A stretch of DNA of 32,236 nucleotides from JABCPE02 sp963521545 (GCA_963521545.1 CAUQVP010000008.1:1-32236); one strand, 5' to 3'; positions 8,854 to 17,283 are shown, numbered from the stretch's first letter. Numbers and translations: made by a program. The notes: generated by a model not told the origin, from the letters alone.

Positions 8854-10167
8854 TTAAATTTCTTTTTCCTCCTTTTCCATGATTTCACGAACTTTTCTCT
8901 TTTCCCAAGAATTCCCAAAAGGAGAGAATACGCTCAGTCCGTTCATCACCACTCCGAAGCCCCAGCCTACAAGCGGCCACCAGAACCAAAGATGATCGGG
9001 ATTGTGATACAGATTAAGACAGATAAAGAAAGTGTTCATAACCAAGTAAGTGATGAGGTGCATGTAGAAAGATTTGATTTCTTTCATTCTTTTGTAAGCT
9101 CTGTCATAAGCGGGATTTTCGTTAGTTGTTTGCATAATTTTGATTTTTGAAGTTAATAAAATAGGGATTTTTACACTGAAATGATTTTCTGTTTTTTCTA
9201 TAAAAACTTTTTTGTTCGTAATTAAATTATACCGAGCCAAAATATTGTTTAAGCCGATTCCAGAGGGCTGGTGAATGGATTTTCGTGGCTGCAGATTGTT
9301 TTCTACGATTAAATATTGATTTTCGGAATACACTCTGATTTTTAGAGGTTTTTGTGCTGTAGCAAAATTATGTTTGATACAGTTTTCCAAAAGAAGTTGT
9401 AATGAAAGCGGCACGATGAAGGCTTTTTTGACCTCCGGTTCTATTTCAAAATGAAAAGAAACGCTGTTTTCAAAACGAGCCGTGAGCATCTCGCAGTAGG
9501 TCTCTGCAAAGTCCAATTCTTCCTCTACACATACTAATTCTTGGTCTTTTTTATCCAAAATATATCGGTAGATTTTGGACATTGATGCTGTGAATTCCTG
9601 CGCTTTGTGCGGGTTTTCATCAATCAGGGAACTCAGCACATTCAGCGAATTGAAAAGAAAATGCGGGTCAAGCTGGTTTTTGAGGCTTTCAAAACGGACA
9701 TTGGCCGAAGTTGCGATGATTTTCTGCTCCACCACCTGCGTCATTGTAGATTTTTTCCACTCTATCATAAAGCTTCTCGCATGAAGGAAGGCAGAAACTC
9801 CCAGAGAAATAAGGATGTTAAAAATATGAATCCACCACATTTTCTCTGTCCAAAAGACCTCAACGGGCATTTTTTGTATCAAAATGAAATTGATATAGTT
9901 GCAGAAAAGCACACTCGCCACACTTACCAAAATCGTGAAAATAATCCCAAAAGTCACACGCTCATAGGTCTGTGATATCCAGTCCCATTTTTGGCTGAGA
10001 AAATTATTGAGCAGCATCTGGCTGAATCCGATGGTATAAATGTAAAGAGCAGAAATACAGAAATCCAAAAAGAACTTCTCCAAAGTGGGATTCTGCACCC
10101 AAAACATTCCTAAAAAAGCAGCAACGCCAAAGGAAATAAAAAGACAGATGAAGAAAAACTTTTTCAT
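8854..10167 (-). CDS. LytS-type sensor histidine kinase fused to a C-terminal 2TM domain
   Basis: A 437-aa membrane kinase. Four N-terminal transmembrane helices (about 3-24, 33-55, 72-95, 113-132) replace a large periplasmic sensor. The His_kinase domain has the phospho-site in QLDPHFLFNSLN (His169), the N box LLLENCIKHN (258-267) and a G box around GIGLNN (303-308). After the ATPase domain, residues of about 350-437 form a 2TM domain: charged lead-in (AYDRAYKRMKEIK), two helices (366-388, 392-413) and a charged end (WEKRKVREIMEKEE). In many Flavobacteriia I expect this 2TM unit as a separate small gene beside such kinases, so the fusion is notable. Start chosen at ATG 10167; the open frame reaches a TTG at 10191 but that overlaps the -7 element. 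It is the partner of the LytTR regulator downstream. Confidence 0.93.
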   Translation of the reverse strand: MKKFFFICLFISFGVAAFLGMFWVQNPTLEKFFLDFCISALYIYTIGFSQMLLNNFLSQKWDWISQTYERVTFGIIFTILVSVASVLFCNYINFILIQKMPVEVFWTEKMWWIHIFNILISLGVSAFLHARSFMIEWKKSTMTQVVEQKIIATSANVRFESLKNQLDPHFLFNSLNVLSSLIDENPHKAQEFTASMSKIYRYILDKKDQELVCVEEELDFAETYCEMLTARFENSVSFHFEIEPEVKKAFIVPLSLQLLLENCIKHNFATAQKPLKIRVYSENQYLIVENNLQPRKSIHQPSGIGLNNILARYNLITNKKVFIEKTENHFSVKIPILLTSKIKIMQTTNENPAYDRAYKRMKEIKSFYMHLITYLVMNTFFICLNLYHNPDHLWFWWPLVGWGFGVVMNGLSVFSPFGNSWEKRKVREIMEKEEKEI

Positions 10168-10188
10168 AATTCTTGTTTTTTGATGATT

Positions 10189-10196
10189 CAAAGGTA
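10189..10196 (-). promoter_or_regulatory. -7 element for the kinase/regulator operon
   Basis: Minus-strand TACCTTTG, a match to TAnnTTTG, 22 nt from the kinase ATG at 10167. It fixes the start codon, because the only upstream alternative (TTG at 10191) would lie inside the promoter. No TTG at -33, which fits a promoter that needs an activator. Confidence 0.6.
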
Positions 10197-10228
10197 TAAC
10201 AGATTTCTGATGAAAACTAAAAAAATAA

Positions 10229-10259
10229 ACTGAGCGGTCGTTTTTGAATACTGAGCCGT
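10229..10259 (-). promoter_or_regulatory. Direct repeat pair, candidate LytTR operator
   Basis: On the minus strand ACGGCTCAGT (10259-10250) and ACCGCTCAGT (10238-10229) differ at one base and start 21 bp apart. LytTR regulators are known to bind two imperfect direct repeats of about 9-10 bp placed on one face of the helix, with roughly 21-22 bp between their starts. The pair sits 33-63 bp upstream of the -7 element of the kinase/regulator operon, where an activator would bind. Autoregulation is inferred. Confidence 0.55.
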
Positions 10260-10275
10260 ATTTTCTAATATAAAG

Positions 10276-10313
10276 TTAAACAAAAATCCCGCTCATTTCA
10301 GAATGAACGGGAT
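10276..10313 (-). terminator. Terminator of the prolyl oligopeptidase gene
   Basis: On the minus strand ATCCCG, then TCATT, a 4-nt loop, AATGA and CGGGAT form a stem of 6 + 5 bp with one mismatch (10313-10286). It is followed by TTTTGTTT. It lies 25 nt after the stop codon. Confidence 0.85.
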
Positions 10314-10337
10314 AGGATATTTAGTAAAGAACTGATT

Positions 10338-12434
10338 TTATTTCAGTTGTCGGATGCCCATTTCATAGAACCCGAAACTTAGCAAATCAGCATTTTCATT
10401 GATAACTTGATCTGTAGAACGCCCAGCGCCATGTCCAGCATTCATCTCTATTCGGATAAGAATAGGATTTGGGCAGCTTTGTTTCTCTTGTAGTTCGGCT
10501 CCGAATTTGAAGGAGTGTGCAGGAACCACACGGTCATCATGGTCGCTGGTAATAATCATCGTAGAAGGGTAGCATGCACCTTTTTCAACATTATGAACAG
10601 GCGAGTAGGATTTTAGGTATTCAAACATTTCTTTACTGTCCTCAGCTGTTCCGTAGTCATAAGCCCAGCCAGCACCAGCAGTAAACTTGTTATAACGAAG
10701 CATATCCAATACTCCCACACCAGGGAAAGCCACTTTGGCAAGGTCTGGTCTCATAGTCATCGTAGCACCTACGAGAAGACCACCATTAGAACGCCCAGAA
10801 AGAGCCATGTATTTAGGCGAAGTATATCCGTTCTTTTGTAGGTATTCTCCTGCCGCGATGAAGTCATTGAATACATTTTTCTTCTGCATTTTGGTTCCTG
10901 CATCGTGCCATTTTTTGCCATATTCACCACCACCACGGATATTTGGAACGGCATAGATTCCTCCATTTTCCATCCAGATAGCATTTACAGGCGAGAAAGA
11001 AGGCGTAAGACTTACATTAAACCCTCCATAAGAATACAGAATAGTAGGGTTTTTACCATCTCTTTTTAATCCTTTTTTGTAGTTGATCATCATCGGTATT
11101 TTAGTACCGTCTGCTGAGGTATAAAATACTTGTTCGGATACATAGTCATCAGGATTAAATTTCACTTTCGGTTTTTGGTGAATTTGGTATTTTCCTGTAG
11201 TCAAATTATATTTATAAATCGTGCTGGGCGTGATGTAATTTGTAAATGAAAAATACAGTTCTTTTTCTCCTGTTTTTCCTTCGAAACCATCTACCTTCCC
11301 AGCTCCAGGAAGTTTGATGTCGCGGATAAGTTTCCCGTTGTAATCCAGCTGCTGCACGAAAGAAATAGCATCTTTCATATACTTAGCAAATAGGTATCCG
11401 CCGCCAGTAGAGATAGACAGTACATTTTCTTTTTCTGGGACTACTTCTGTCCAGCTGTTAGGATTATTGATATTGAATTTTACTATCTTTTTGTTTGGAG
11501 CATTTTTGTCCGTGATAGCATAGATGAAATCGCCTTTGGTGTCGATTACATTTGTATTAAAATCATACCCAGTCTGTACAGGGACGAAGTCCGTTTTTTT
11601 CTTTAAATCTTTGATGTAAAGCTCATTTCCATTCGTAGCATTCGCTGCAGAAATGATTAGAAATCTCTGGTCATCAGAAACGCTGGCAGAAAGATATCTT
11701 CGCTTAAAGTTTTCTCCACCGATGATGAGCTGGTCTTCGGACTGCTTAGTTCCCAGTTTGTGGAAATAGATTTTGTGCGTGTCTGTCTTTGCAGAAAGTA
11801 CGCTTCCATCAGGTCTGTCATAGCTGGAATAGTAGAAACCTTCATCGCCAAGCCATGCAATTCCGCTGAATTTCACATCTACAAGAGTTTCATCGATTTG
11901 CTTTTTGGTAATGGCATCTAGGATGATGATTTTATTCCAATCACTGCCTCCTTCGGAGATTTTGTAAGCAACGAGGTTTCCTTTTTTATTAAAACTAATT
12001 CCCGCCAAGGAAGTAGTCCCATCAGCCGAGAATTTATTAGGGTCAAGGAATACTTCGGTTTTTCCGTTTTTGTCTTTTCTGTATAGAACATACTGCGCCT
12101 GAAGTCCATCATTTTTATAGAAATAAGTGTAATCTCCCTCTTTGAATGGAGCAGAAATTTTTTCATAATTCCAGATGTCTTTCAGTTGTTTCGCTATGTC
12201 TTTTCTGAAAGGGATTTTAGCCAAATAATTATTAGTAAAATCTACCTCGCTTTTTACCCAGTTTTTGGTGTTTTGGGACATGTCATCTTCCAGCCAGCGG
12301 TAAGGGTCTTCCACCTTCGTACCGAAATACTCATCGGTGTGGCTTATTTTCTCTGTTTTAGGATAATTGTGTTGAGCGTTCATAAATGAAATGGCAGCTA
12401 AACCCACTGCACAGCATAATGTTTTGTTAATCAT
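10338..12434 (-). CDS. Secreted prolyl oligopeptidase (S9A serine peptidase)
   Basis: A 698-aa serine peptidase of the S9A family, which cleaves short peptides after proline. The signal peptide (MINKTLCCAVGLAAISFMNA, then Q) indicates export to the periplasm. The N-terminal part has the family's HTDEYFGTKVEDPYRWLED segment, followed by the beta-propeller and the C-terminal alpha/beta hydrolase. The triad is visible: Ser549 in SGRSNGGLL, Asp633 in SDHDDRVVP with the substrate-binding Arg635, and His668 in AGHGAG. Length and spacing match the family. I chose ATG 12434 rather than 12491 because it begins the signal peptide and because a -7 element lies between the two. It is divergent from the GH3 gene and has its own terminator, so it is not in the kinase operon. 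With the metallopeptidase it points to peptide scavenging. Confidence 0.96.
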   Translation of the reverse strand: MINKTLCCAVGLAAISFMNAQHNYPKTEKISHTDEYFGTKVEDPYRWLEDDMSQNTKNWVKSEVDFTNNYLAKIPFRKDIAKQLKDIWNYEKISAPFKEGDYTYFYKNDGLQAQYVLYRKDKNGKTEVFLDPNKFSADGTTSLAGISFNKKGNLVAYKISEGGSDWNKIIILDAITKKQIDETLVDVKFSGIAWLGDEGFYYSSYDRPDGSVLSAKTDTHKIYFHKLGTKQSEDQLIIGGENFKRRYLSASVSDDQRFLIISAANATNGNELYIKDLKKKTDFVPVQTGYDFNTNVIDTKGDFIYAITDKNAPNKKIVKFNINNPNSWTEVVPEKENVLSISTGGGYLFAKYMKDAISFVQQLDYNGKLIRDIKLPGAGKVDGFEGKTGEKELYFSFTNYITPSTIYKYNLTTGKYQIHQKPKVKFNPDDYVSEQVFYTSADGTKIPMMINYKKGLKRDGKNPTILYSYGGFNVSLTPSFSPVNAIWMENGGIYAVPNIRGGGEYGKKWHDAGTKMQKKNVFNDFIAAGEYLQKNGYTSPKYMALSGRSNGGLLVGATMTMRPDLAKVAFPGVGVLDMLRYNKFTAGAGWAYDYGTAEDSKEMFEYLKSYSPVHNVEKGACYPSTMIITSDHDDRVVPAHSFKFGAELQEKQSCPNPILIRIEMNAGHGAGRSTDQVINENADLLSFGFYEMGIRQLK

Positions 12435-12450
12435 AACTAAAGATTTTTCC

Positions 12451-12458
12451 CAAATATA
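12451..12458 (-). promoter_or_regulatory. -7 element of the prolyl oligopeptidase gene
   Basis: Minus-strand TATATTTG, a match to TAnnTTTG, 17 nt before the ATG at 12434. It supports that start. No -33 TTG seen. Confidence 0.6.
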
Positions 12459-12500
12459 ATTAAATTTCTCATTGTGAAAAGTAGTTTTCATTAAAATCTT

Positions 12501-12509
12501 TATTTTTGC
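12501..12509 (+). promoter_or_regulatory. -7 element of the GH3 gene, giving a near-leaderless transcript
   Basis: TATTTTTGC matches TAnnTTTGC and ends only 3 nt before the GH3 ATG at 12513. With the usual short distance from this element to the start of transcription, the mRNA would begin at or next to the start codon. Confidence 0.5.
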
Positions 12510-12512
12510 TTT

Positions 12513-14021
12513 ATGATAAATTTTTTAAAGACTAAAATTGCCTTGCTTTGGGCAAAAAAACATACCCAAAATGCTGAAATTTACAAACAAAATGCAGCGG
12601 CTGACCAAGAAAAACTTTTGTTTTCTTTATTAAAAACAGCCGAAAATACGCTTTTTGGTAAAGAGCATCATTTTAAAGAAATCCAGTCTGTCAGGGATTT
12701 TCAGGAGAAAGTTCCATTCAGTGATTATGAGGATTTAAAGCCTTATATAGAGCGCATAAAAAACGGAGAAAAAGATATTCTATGGACTTCCCAGCCAGAA
12801 TATTTCGCTAAAACATCTGGGACAACCTCGGGTGCGAAGTATATTCCTATTTCAAAGGAGGGAATGCCTTACCAAATAGCCGCTGCTCAATCGGCGATAT
12901 TTCACTACATTGCCCAAAAAGGCAATGCAGATTTTGTGGCAGGGAAAATGATTTTCCTGCAAGGTTCTCCAGAGCTGGAAGAAATCAACGGCATTAAAAC
13001 AGGAAGGCTTTCAGGAATTGTGGCACATCACATCCCAAATTACCTTCAAAAAAACAGACTGCCTTCTTATGAAACCAACTGCATAGAGGACTGGGAAACC
13101 AAGGTGGATAAAATAGTGGAAGAGACTGAAAACCAGAACATGACTTTGATTTCTGGCATTCCGCCGTGGCTCATTATGTATTTTGAAAAACTGATTGATA
13201 AAAAAGGCAAAAAAATAAAGGAAATTTTCCCAAATCTTCAGCTCATCATCACAGGAGGAGTGAACTATGAACCTTACCGAGAAAAAATGGAGCATCTTTT
13301 AGGCGGTGAGGTGGATATTATTCAGACTTTCCCTGCGAGTGAGGGTTTTTTCGCTTTTCAAGATGACTACATGCAGGAAGGGCTTTTGCTTTTGACTAAT
13401 CATGGGATTTTCTACGAATTCGTTCCGTTAGAAGAGTTTGGAAAACCTAATGCAAGGAGATTGACCCTGTCAGAAATTGAACTAAATAAAGATTATGCTC
13501 TGATTATCAGTACTAATTCTGGGCTTTGGGCGTATTCCATCGGCGATGTGGTTCGTTTTATTTCTAAAAATCCTCACCGAGTTTTGGTAAGTGGGCGGAC
13601 GAAACATTTTACCTCTGCTTTTGGAGAGCATGTGATTGCTTTTGAGGTGGAAGAAGCCATGAAAGCCACTGTGGCAAAGCACCCAGCGCAAATTACTGAG
13701 TTTCACCTTGCGCCACAGGTAACGCCTGAAAACAAGGAACTCCCTTATCACGAATGGTTTATAGAGTTTGAGAAACAGCCAGAGGATTTGGAAGAGTTTA
13801 GGAAAACACTGGATTTGGAGATGAGGGAGCGAAATGTCTATTATGATGATTTGATTTCAGGGAATATTCTTCAATCGTTGAAAATCAGTTGTTTGGCTAA
13901 AAATGCTTTTCAAGAATACGCCAAAGCAGAAGGGAAACTGGGCGGACAAAATAAAATCCCACGGCTTGCCAACGATAGAAAAATAGCAGAGATTTTGGAA
14001 AAGTTCAAGAAATTGACATAA
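12513..14021 (+). CDS. GH3 family acyl-adenylate/amido synthetase
   Basis: A 502-aa protein of the GH3 ('auxin-responsive promoter') family, part of the firefly-luciferase-like adenylating enzymes. Plant members join jasmonate or auxin to amino acids; the bacterial role is not established. The nucleotide-binding motif KTSGTTSGAKYIPIS is at 100-114. FPASEGFFAF, SIGDVVRF and SGRTKHFTSAFGEHV are the other family blocks, the last at the hinge to the small C-terminal domain. Length is typical for Bacteroidota members. The start fits family N-termini. It is followed after 4 nt by the DUF5071 gene and then, after 3 nt, by an MFS exporter, so an acyl-amide product that is exported is a reasonable guess, no more. 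Confidence 0.9.
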   Translation: MINFLKTKIALLWAKKHTQNAEIYKQNAAADQEKLLFSLLKTAENTLFGKEHHFKEIQSVRDFQEKVPFSDYEDLKPYIERIKNGEKDILWTSQPEYFAKTSGTTSGAKYIPISKEGMPYQIAAAQSAIFHYIAQKGNADFVAGKMIFLQGSPELEEINGIKTGRLSGIVAHHIPNYLQKNRLPSYETNCIEDWETKVDKIVEETENQNMTLISGIPPWLIMYFEKLIDKKGKKIKEIFPNLQLIITGGVNYEPYREKMEHLLGGEVDIIQTFPASEGFFAFQDDYMQEGLLLLTNHGIFYEFVPLEEFGKPNARRLTLSEIELNKDYALIISTNSGLWAYSIGDVVRFISKNPHRVLVSGRTKHFTSAFGEHVIAFEVEEAMKATVAKHPAQITEFHLAPQVTPENKELPYHEWFIEFEKQPEDLEEFRKTLDLEMRERNVYYDDLISGNILQSLKISCLAKNAFQEYAKAEGKLGGQNKIPRLANDRKIAEILEKFKKLT

Positions 14022-14025
14022 TCAA

Positions 14026-14418
14026 ATGATGAAAAATATAAAAACCTTATTGCCCAAAGACAAATTAGATGGTAGTAATTTAGAGGAAATAAAAATATTA
14101 AATGACTCTGATTTATCTCAACTTACAAGTGAATTGCTGACTTGGACACAAGATGCTAATTGGCCTATTTTTCCTAAAATTGTAGAAATTATTGTGGCAA
14201 GGCAAGATTTGTTCATTAGTGAAATTTCCAAAGTTTTCCAAACAGATGATTTGATTTGGAAATATTGGATTTTGACAAATATCTGCCCTAAACTTAGTTT
14301 AGAAAACATAGATTTCTTGAAAAAAGATTTTGATAATATGGTAAAGGTTTTACCAACAGATATAACAGATATAGAAAAAGAGGAAATTTTGGAATTGATA
14401 AATACATTAAGAAAATAA
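14026..14418 (+). CDS. DUF5071 family protein, function unknown
   Basis: A 130-aa soluble, mostly helical protein. The opening (TLLPKDKLDGSNLEEIKIL), the NWPIFPKIVEII segment and DDLIWKYWILTNI recall the DUF5071 family; the match is from memory of the family pattern. No signal peptide, membrane segment or catalytic motif is visible. It could start at 14026 or at the adjacent ATG 14029. It sits tightly between the GH3 gene (4-nt gap) and the MFS gene (3-nt gap), so it is transcribed with them. It is visibly more AT-rich than both neighbours, which may mean a later insertion into the operon. Confidence 0.8.
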   Translation: MMKNIKTLLPKDKLDGSNLEEIKILNDSDLSQLTSELLTWTQDANWPIFPKIVEIIVARQDLFISEISKVFQTDDLIWKYWILTNICPKLSLENIDFLKKDFDNMVKVLPTDITDIEKEEILELINTLRK

Positions 14419-14421
14419 ATA

Positions 14422-15666
14422 ATGAACCTAAAAATATCACTTGACGCACTAAAAGCTTTAAAAAATCAGGAATTTAGAAACCTTATTATAGGGCGGTTTT
14501 TCATTATTCTCGCTTTTAAGATGACCTCTACACTTTTGGGCTGGTGGGTTTATGAGCTGACGGGAGATCCGTTTTCTATTGGGCTGATTGGTCTGTCTGA
14601 GGTGATTCCTGCGGTGGGTTGTGCTTTGTATGCTGGGCATTTCATTGATATGAACGAAAAGAGAAGGCTTCTGCTCATCTGCAATTTTGCTTATGTTATT
14701 CTTCTTGGAGCATTGCTTATTCCTGCTTGGTTTCAGGGGAATTTAGAATTTACTAATGATGAGGTCACTTATTTTATTTATTTCGTTGTTTTTCTTACAG
14801 GGATTGCACGATCTTTTCTTGGGCCTATTGTCCCTGCGATGATACCTAAAATCGTTAGCAAAGAACTTCTCCCAAGAGCCATTACGATCAATCAGACTAC
14901 ATTTTTGGCGGCATCGGTCATGGGACATGCGATGTGTGGATTTTTGGTTTCTTTATTACAAATTAAGGGAACATTAGTAGTGATAGTTTCTTCCTTATTT
15001 TTGGCTTTCTTTTTTTATTTTAAAACAAATCCACAGCATTCCGAATTTAAAGACCAAGAAGTCAATGTTTACGAGAGTATAAAGGAAGGACTGCATTATA
15101 TCTTTAAAACAAAAGAAATTGTGGGTGCTCTGACATTGGATTTGTTTGCCGTGCTTTTTGGTGGCGCTGTAGCTCTTATTCCTGTTTTTGCAAAGGATAT
15201 TTTACAGCTGGGAGCGGTAGGTTATGGTTTTCTGAACGCGGCTACGGACATCGGGGCAGGGATTTCGATTTTTACACTGACTTTCTTTCCTTTGAGAAGA
15301 AATCAAGGTAAGCTTCTGCTTTTCAGTGTTTTTGGATTTGGGGCATGCATTTTGCTCTTTGGGATTTCAGAATATTTTATTTTATCATTTTTAGCATTGC
15401 TGATGAGTGGTATTTTGGATGGTGTCAGTGGAGTTATTAGAGGAACGATAGTTCAGCTGAAAACGCCCTACTATATGAGGGGAAGAGTGATGAGTGTCAA
15501 TAGTATGTTCGTGATGTCTAGTAATGAGCTGGGGCAGTTCGAAAGTGGAGTGGCGGCAAGGCTTTTCGGGGCGGTAAATGCCGTGGTTATAGGCGGTTCT
15601 ATCACGATGCTTATTGCTGTGGCGGTGAGACTTACCTCGCCAAAACTGAGAGAAATGGAGTATTAG
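14422..15666 (+). CDS. MFS transporter, EntS/MFS_3-like exporter
   Basis: A 414-aa inner membrane protein with about 12 hydrophobic helices. The N-terminal pattern (NLIIGRFFIILAFKMTSTLL, WWVYELTGDPFSIGLIGL) and the loop after helix 2 with GHFIDMNEKRRLL correspond to the MFS_3 group that includes the enterobactin exporter EntS. Substrate cannot be told from sequence. It is the third gene of the GH3 operon. Before the next gene lies a 105-nt gap with the acpP promoter and no obvious hairpin. Confidence 0.9.
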   Translation: MNLKISLDALKALKNQEFRNLIIGRFFIILAFKMTSTLLGWWVYELTGDPFSIGLIGLSEVIPAVGCALYAGHFIDMNEKRRLLLICNFAYVILLGALLIPAWFQGNLEFTNDEVTYFIYFVVFLTGIARSFLGPIVPAMIPKIVSKELLPRAITINQTTFLAASVMGHAMCGFLVSLLQIKGTLVVIVSSLFLAFFFYFKTNPQHSEFKDQEVNVYESIKEGLHYIFKTKEIVGALTLDLFAVLFGGAVALIPVFAKDILQLGAVGYGFLNAATDIGAGISIFTLTFFPLRRNQGKLLLFSVFGFGACILLFGISEYFILSFLALLMSGILDGVSGVIRGTIVQLKTPYYMRGRVMSVNSMFVMSSNELGQFESGVAARLFGAVNAVVIGGSITMLIAVAVRLTSPKLREMEY

Positions 15667-15712
15667 ATTTGCAGGAATGAAAAAATAATTTTAATTTTAA
15701 CCTATAAAAAAG

Positions 15713-15742
15713 TTGAATTGTATTCAAAATTCATATATTTGC
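15713..15742 (+). promoter_or_regulatory. Promoter of the acpP operon
   Basis: TTG at 15713-15715, an 18-bp spacer and TATATTTGC at 15734-15742, very close to the Bacteroidota consensus TTG/N19/TAnnTTTG. The acpP ATG follows 29 nt later. The frame is open upstream of that ATG through the promoter, but those residues are not part of ACP. Confidence 0.85.
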
Positions 15743-15771
15743 ACAAAAATAAATTTAAAAATTATATTGTT

Positions 15772-16008
15772 ATGTCAGACATTACATCTAGAGTAAAAGC
15801 TATCATTGCTGATAAGCTTGATGTTGAAGAAACAGAAGTAACTCCAGAAGCTAGCTTCACTAATGATTTAGGAGCTGATTCTTTGGATACAGTAGAATTG
15901 ATCATGGAATTTGAAAAAGAATTTAACATTCAAATCCCAGATGACCAAGCTGAAAAAATTCAGACTGTAGGTCATGCAATCGCTTACATTGAGGAAGTGA
16001 TTAAATAG
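15772..16008 (+). CDS. acpP: Acyl carrier protein
   Basis: A 78-aa acidic protein that carries growing acyl chains in type II fatty acid synthesis. The phosphopantetheine attachment Ser37 is in the invariant GADSLD motif, followed by TVELIMEFEKEFNIQIPD. Length and Ser position match E. coli ACP. The ATG at 15772 is set by the family N-terminus (MSDITSRVK) and by the promoter. fabF follows after 30 nt with no terminator between. Confidence 0.98.
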   Translation: MSDITSRVKAIIADKLDVEETEVTPEASFTNDLGADSLDTVELIMEFEKEFNIQIPDDQAEKIQTVGHAIAYIEEVIK

Positions 16009-16038
16009 TAATTGTTTTACTGAAAAACTAAAAAAATT

Positions 16039-17283
16039 ATGGAATTAAAGAGAGTAGTAGTTACAGGTTTTGGAGCCATTACGCCACTGGGCAGTAATGC
16101 ACAGGAATATTGGGAAAATCTCACTAAGGGTGTAAGTGGTGCTGCACCTATTACTCTTTTTGATTCTACTAATTTTAAAACTCAATTTGCTTGTGAAGTC
16201 AAAAATTTTGACCCTCTTGCTCATTTTGATAAGAAAGAGGCGAAGAAAATGGACAGAAACACGCAGTTGGGACTTGTTGCAGCAAAAGAAGCTGTGGCAC
16301 ATAGTAGAATAATAGAAGATGAGGTAAACAAGGATAGAGTAGGTGTAGTTTGGGGTTCTGGAATTGGAGGATTAGGAACTTTTGAAGCCGAAGTTTTAGG
16401 CTGGGCAAATGCAGATGTTCCTAGGTTTAATCCGTTCTTTATTCCTAAGATGATAGCTGATATCACACCAGGGAATATCTCTATAGAATATGGATTCCAT
16501 GGGCCGAATTATACTACTGTTTCTGCGTGCGCATCATCAACCAACGCTTTGATAGATGCTAAAATGCTTATTCAGTTAGGGAAAGCGGATGTTATCGTAT
16601 GTGGGGGGTCAGAAGCTGCTGTTACAGCCAGTGGTGTGGGAGGCTTTAATGCCTTGATGGCTCTTTCTACAAGAAATGATGACCCGAAAACAGCATCTAG
16701 ACCATTTGACAAAGACCGTGATGGTTTTGTCCTTGGAGAAGGAGCAGGTTGTATTATTCTTGAAGAATATGAGCACGCCGTAAAGCGAGGGGCAACTATC
16801 TATGCAGAGCTAAAAGGAGCAGGTCTAAGTGCCGATGCTTACCACATGACAGCTCCACATCCAGAAGGATTGGGAGCGTATCTTGTGATGAAAAACTGTT
16901 TAGAAGATGCTGGTGTTCAGCCTAATGAGGTGGATCATATCAATATGCATGGTACATCTACACCTCTTGGGGATGTAGCAGAATCTAGTGCTATCGCTAA
17001 ATTATTCGGAGAACATGCTTATAATATTCAAATAAACTCTACAAAATCTATGACTGGGCATCTTCTAGGTGCAGCGGGTGTTATAGAAGCTATAGCAGCA
17101 TTAGGAACCATCGTTCATGGTGTGGTGCCTCCTACTATCAATCATTTTACTGATGATGAACAGATAGACTCTCGTCTTAATTTTACATTTAATAAAGCTG
17201 TTCAGAGAGATGTAAAAGTAGCAATGAGTAATACTTTCGGTTTCGGAGGACATAATGCATGTGTTCTATTTAAGAAAATCTAA
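16039..17283 (+). CDS. fabF: Beta-ketoacyl-ACP synthase II
   Basis: A 414-aa condensing enzyme that extends acyl-ACP with malonyl-ACP in fatty acid elongation. The catalytic triad is intact: Cys164 in VSACASSTNAL, His304 in MHGTSTPLGD and His341 in KSMTGHLLGAAG, one residue off the E. coli FabF numbering. GFGGHN is present near the C-terminus. It follows acpP and its stop overlaps the rnc start by one base (TAATG), which suggests translational coupling. Confidence 0.98.
   Translation: MELKRVVVTGFGAITPLGSNAQEYWENLTKGVSGAAPITLFDSTNFKTQFACEVKNFDPLAHFDKKEAKKMDRNTQLGLVAAKEAVAHSRIIEDEVNKDRVGVVWGSGIGGLGTFEAEVLGWANADVPRFNPFFIPKMIADITPGNISIEYGFHGPNYTTVSACASSTNALIDAKMLIQLGKADVIVCGGSEAAVTASGVGGFNALMALSTRNDDPKTASRPFDKDRDGFVLGEGAGCIILEEYEHAVKRGATIYAELKGAGLSADAYHMTAPHPEGLGAYLVMKNCLEDAGVQPNEVDHINMHGTSTPLGDVAESSAIAKLFGEHAYNIQINSTKSMTGHLLGAAGVIEAIAALGTIVHGVVPPTINHFTDDEQIDSRLNFTFNKAVQRDVKVAMSNTFGFGGHNACVLFKKI

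Noticed and set aside
9607..9975. 122-aa open frame on the plus strand opposite the histidine kinase
   Set aside because: Covers the conserved phospho-acceptor region of the kinase in antisense; no domain or promoter.
12435..12491. Longer N-terminus for the prolyl oligopeptidase
   Set aside because: It would put 19 charged residues before a clear signal peptide, and a -7 promoter element lies within that stretch.
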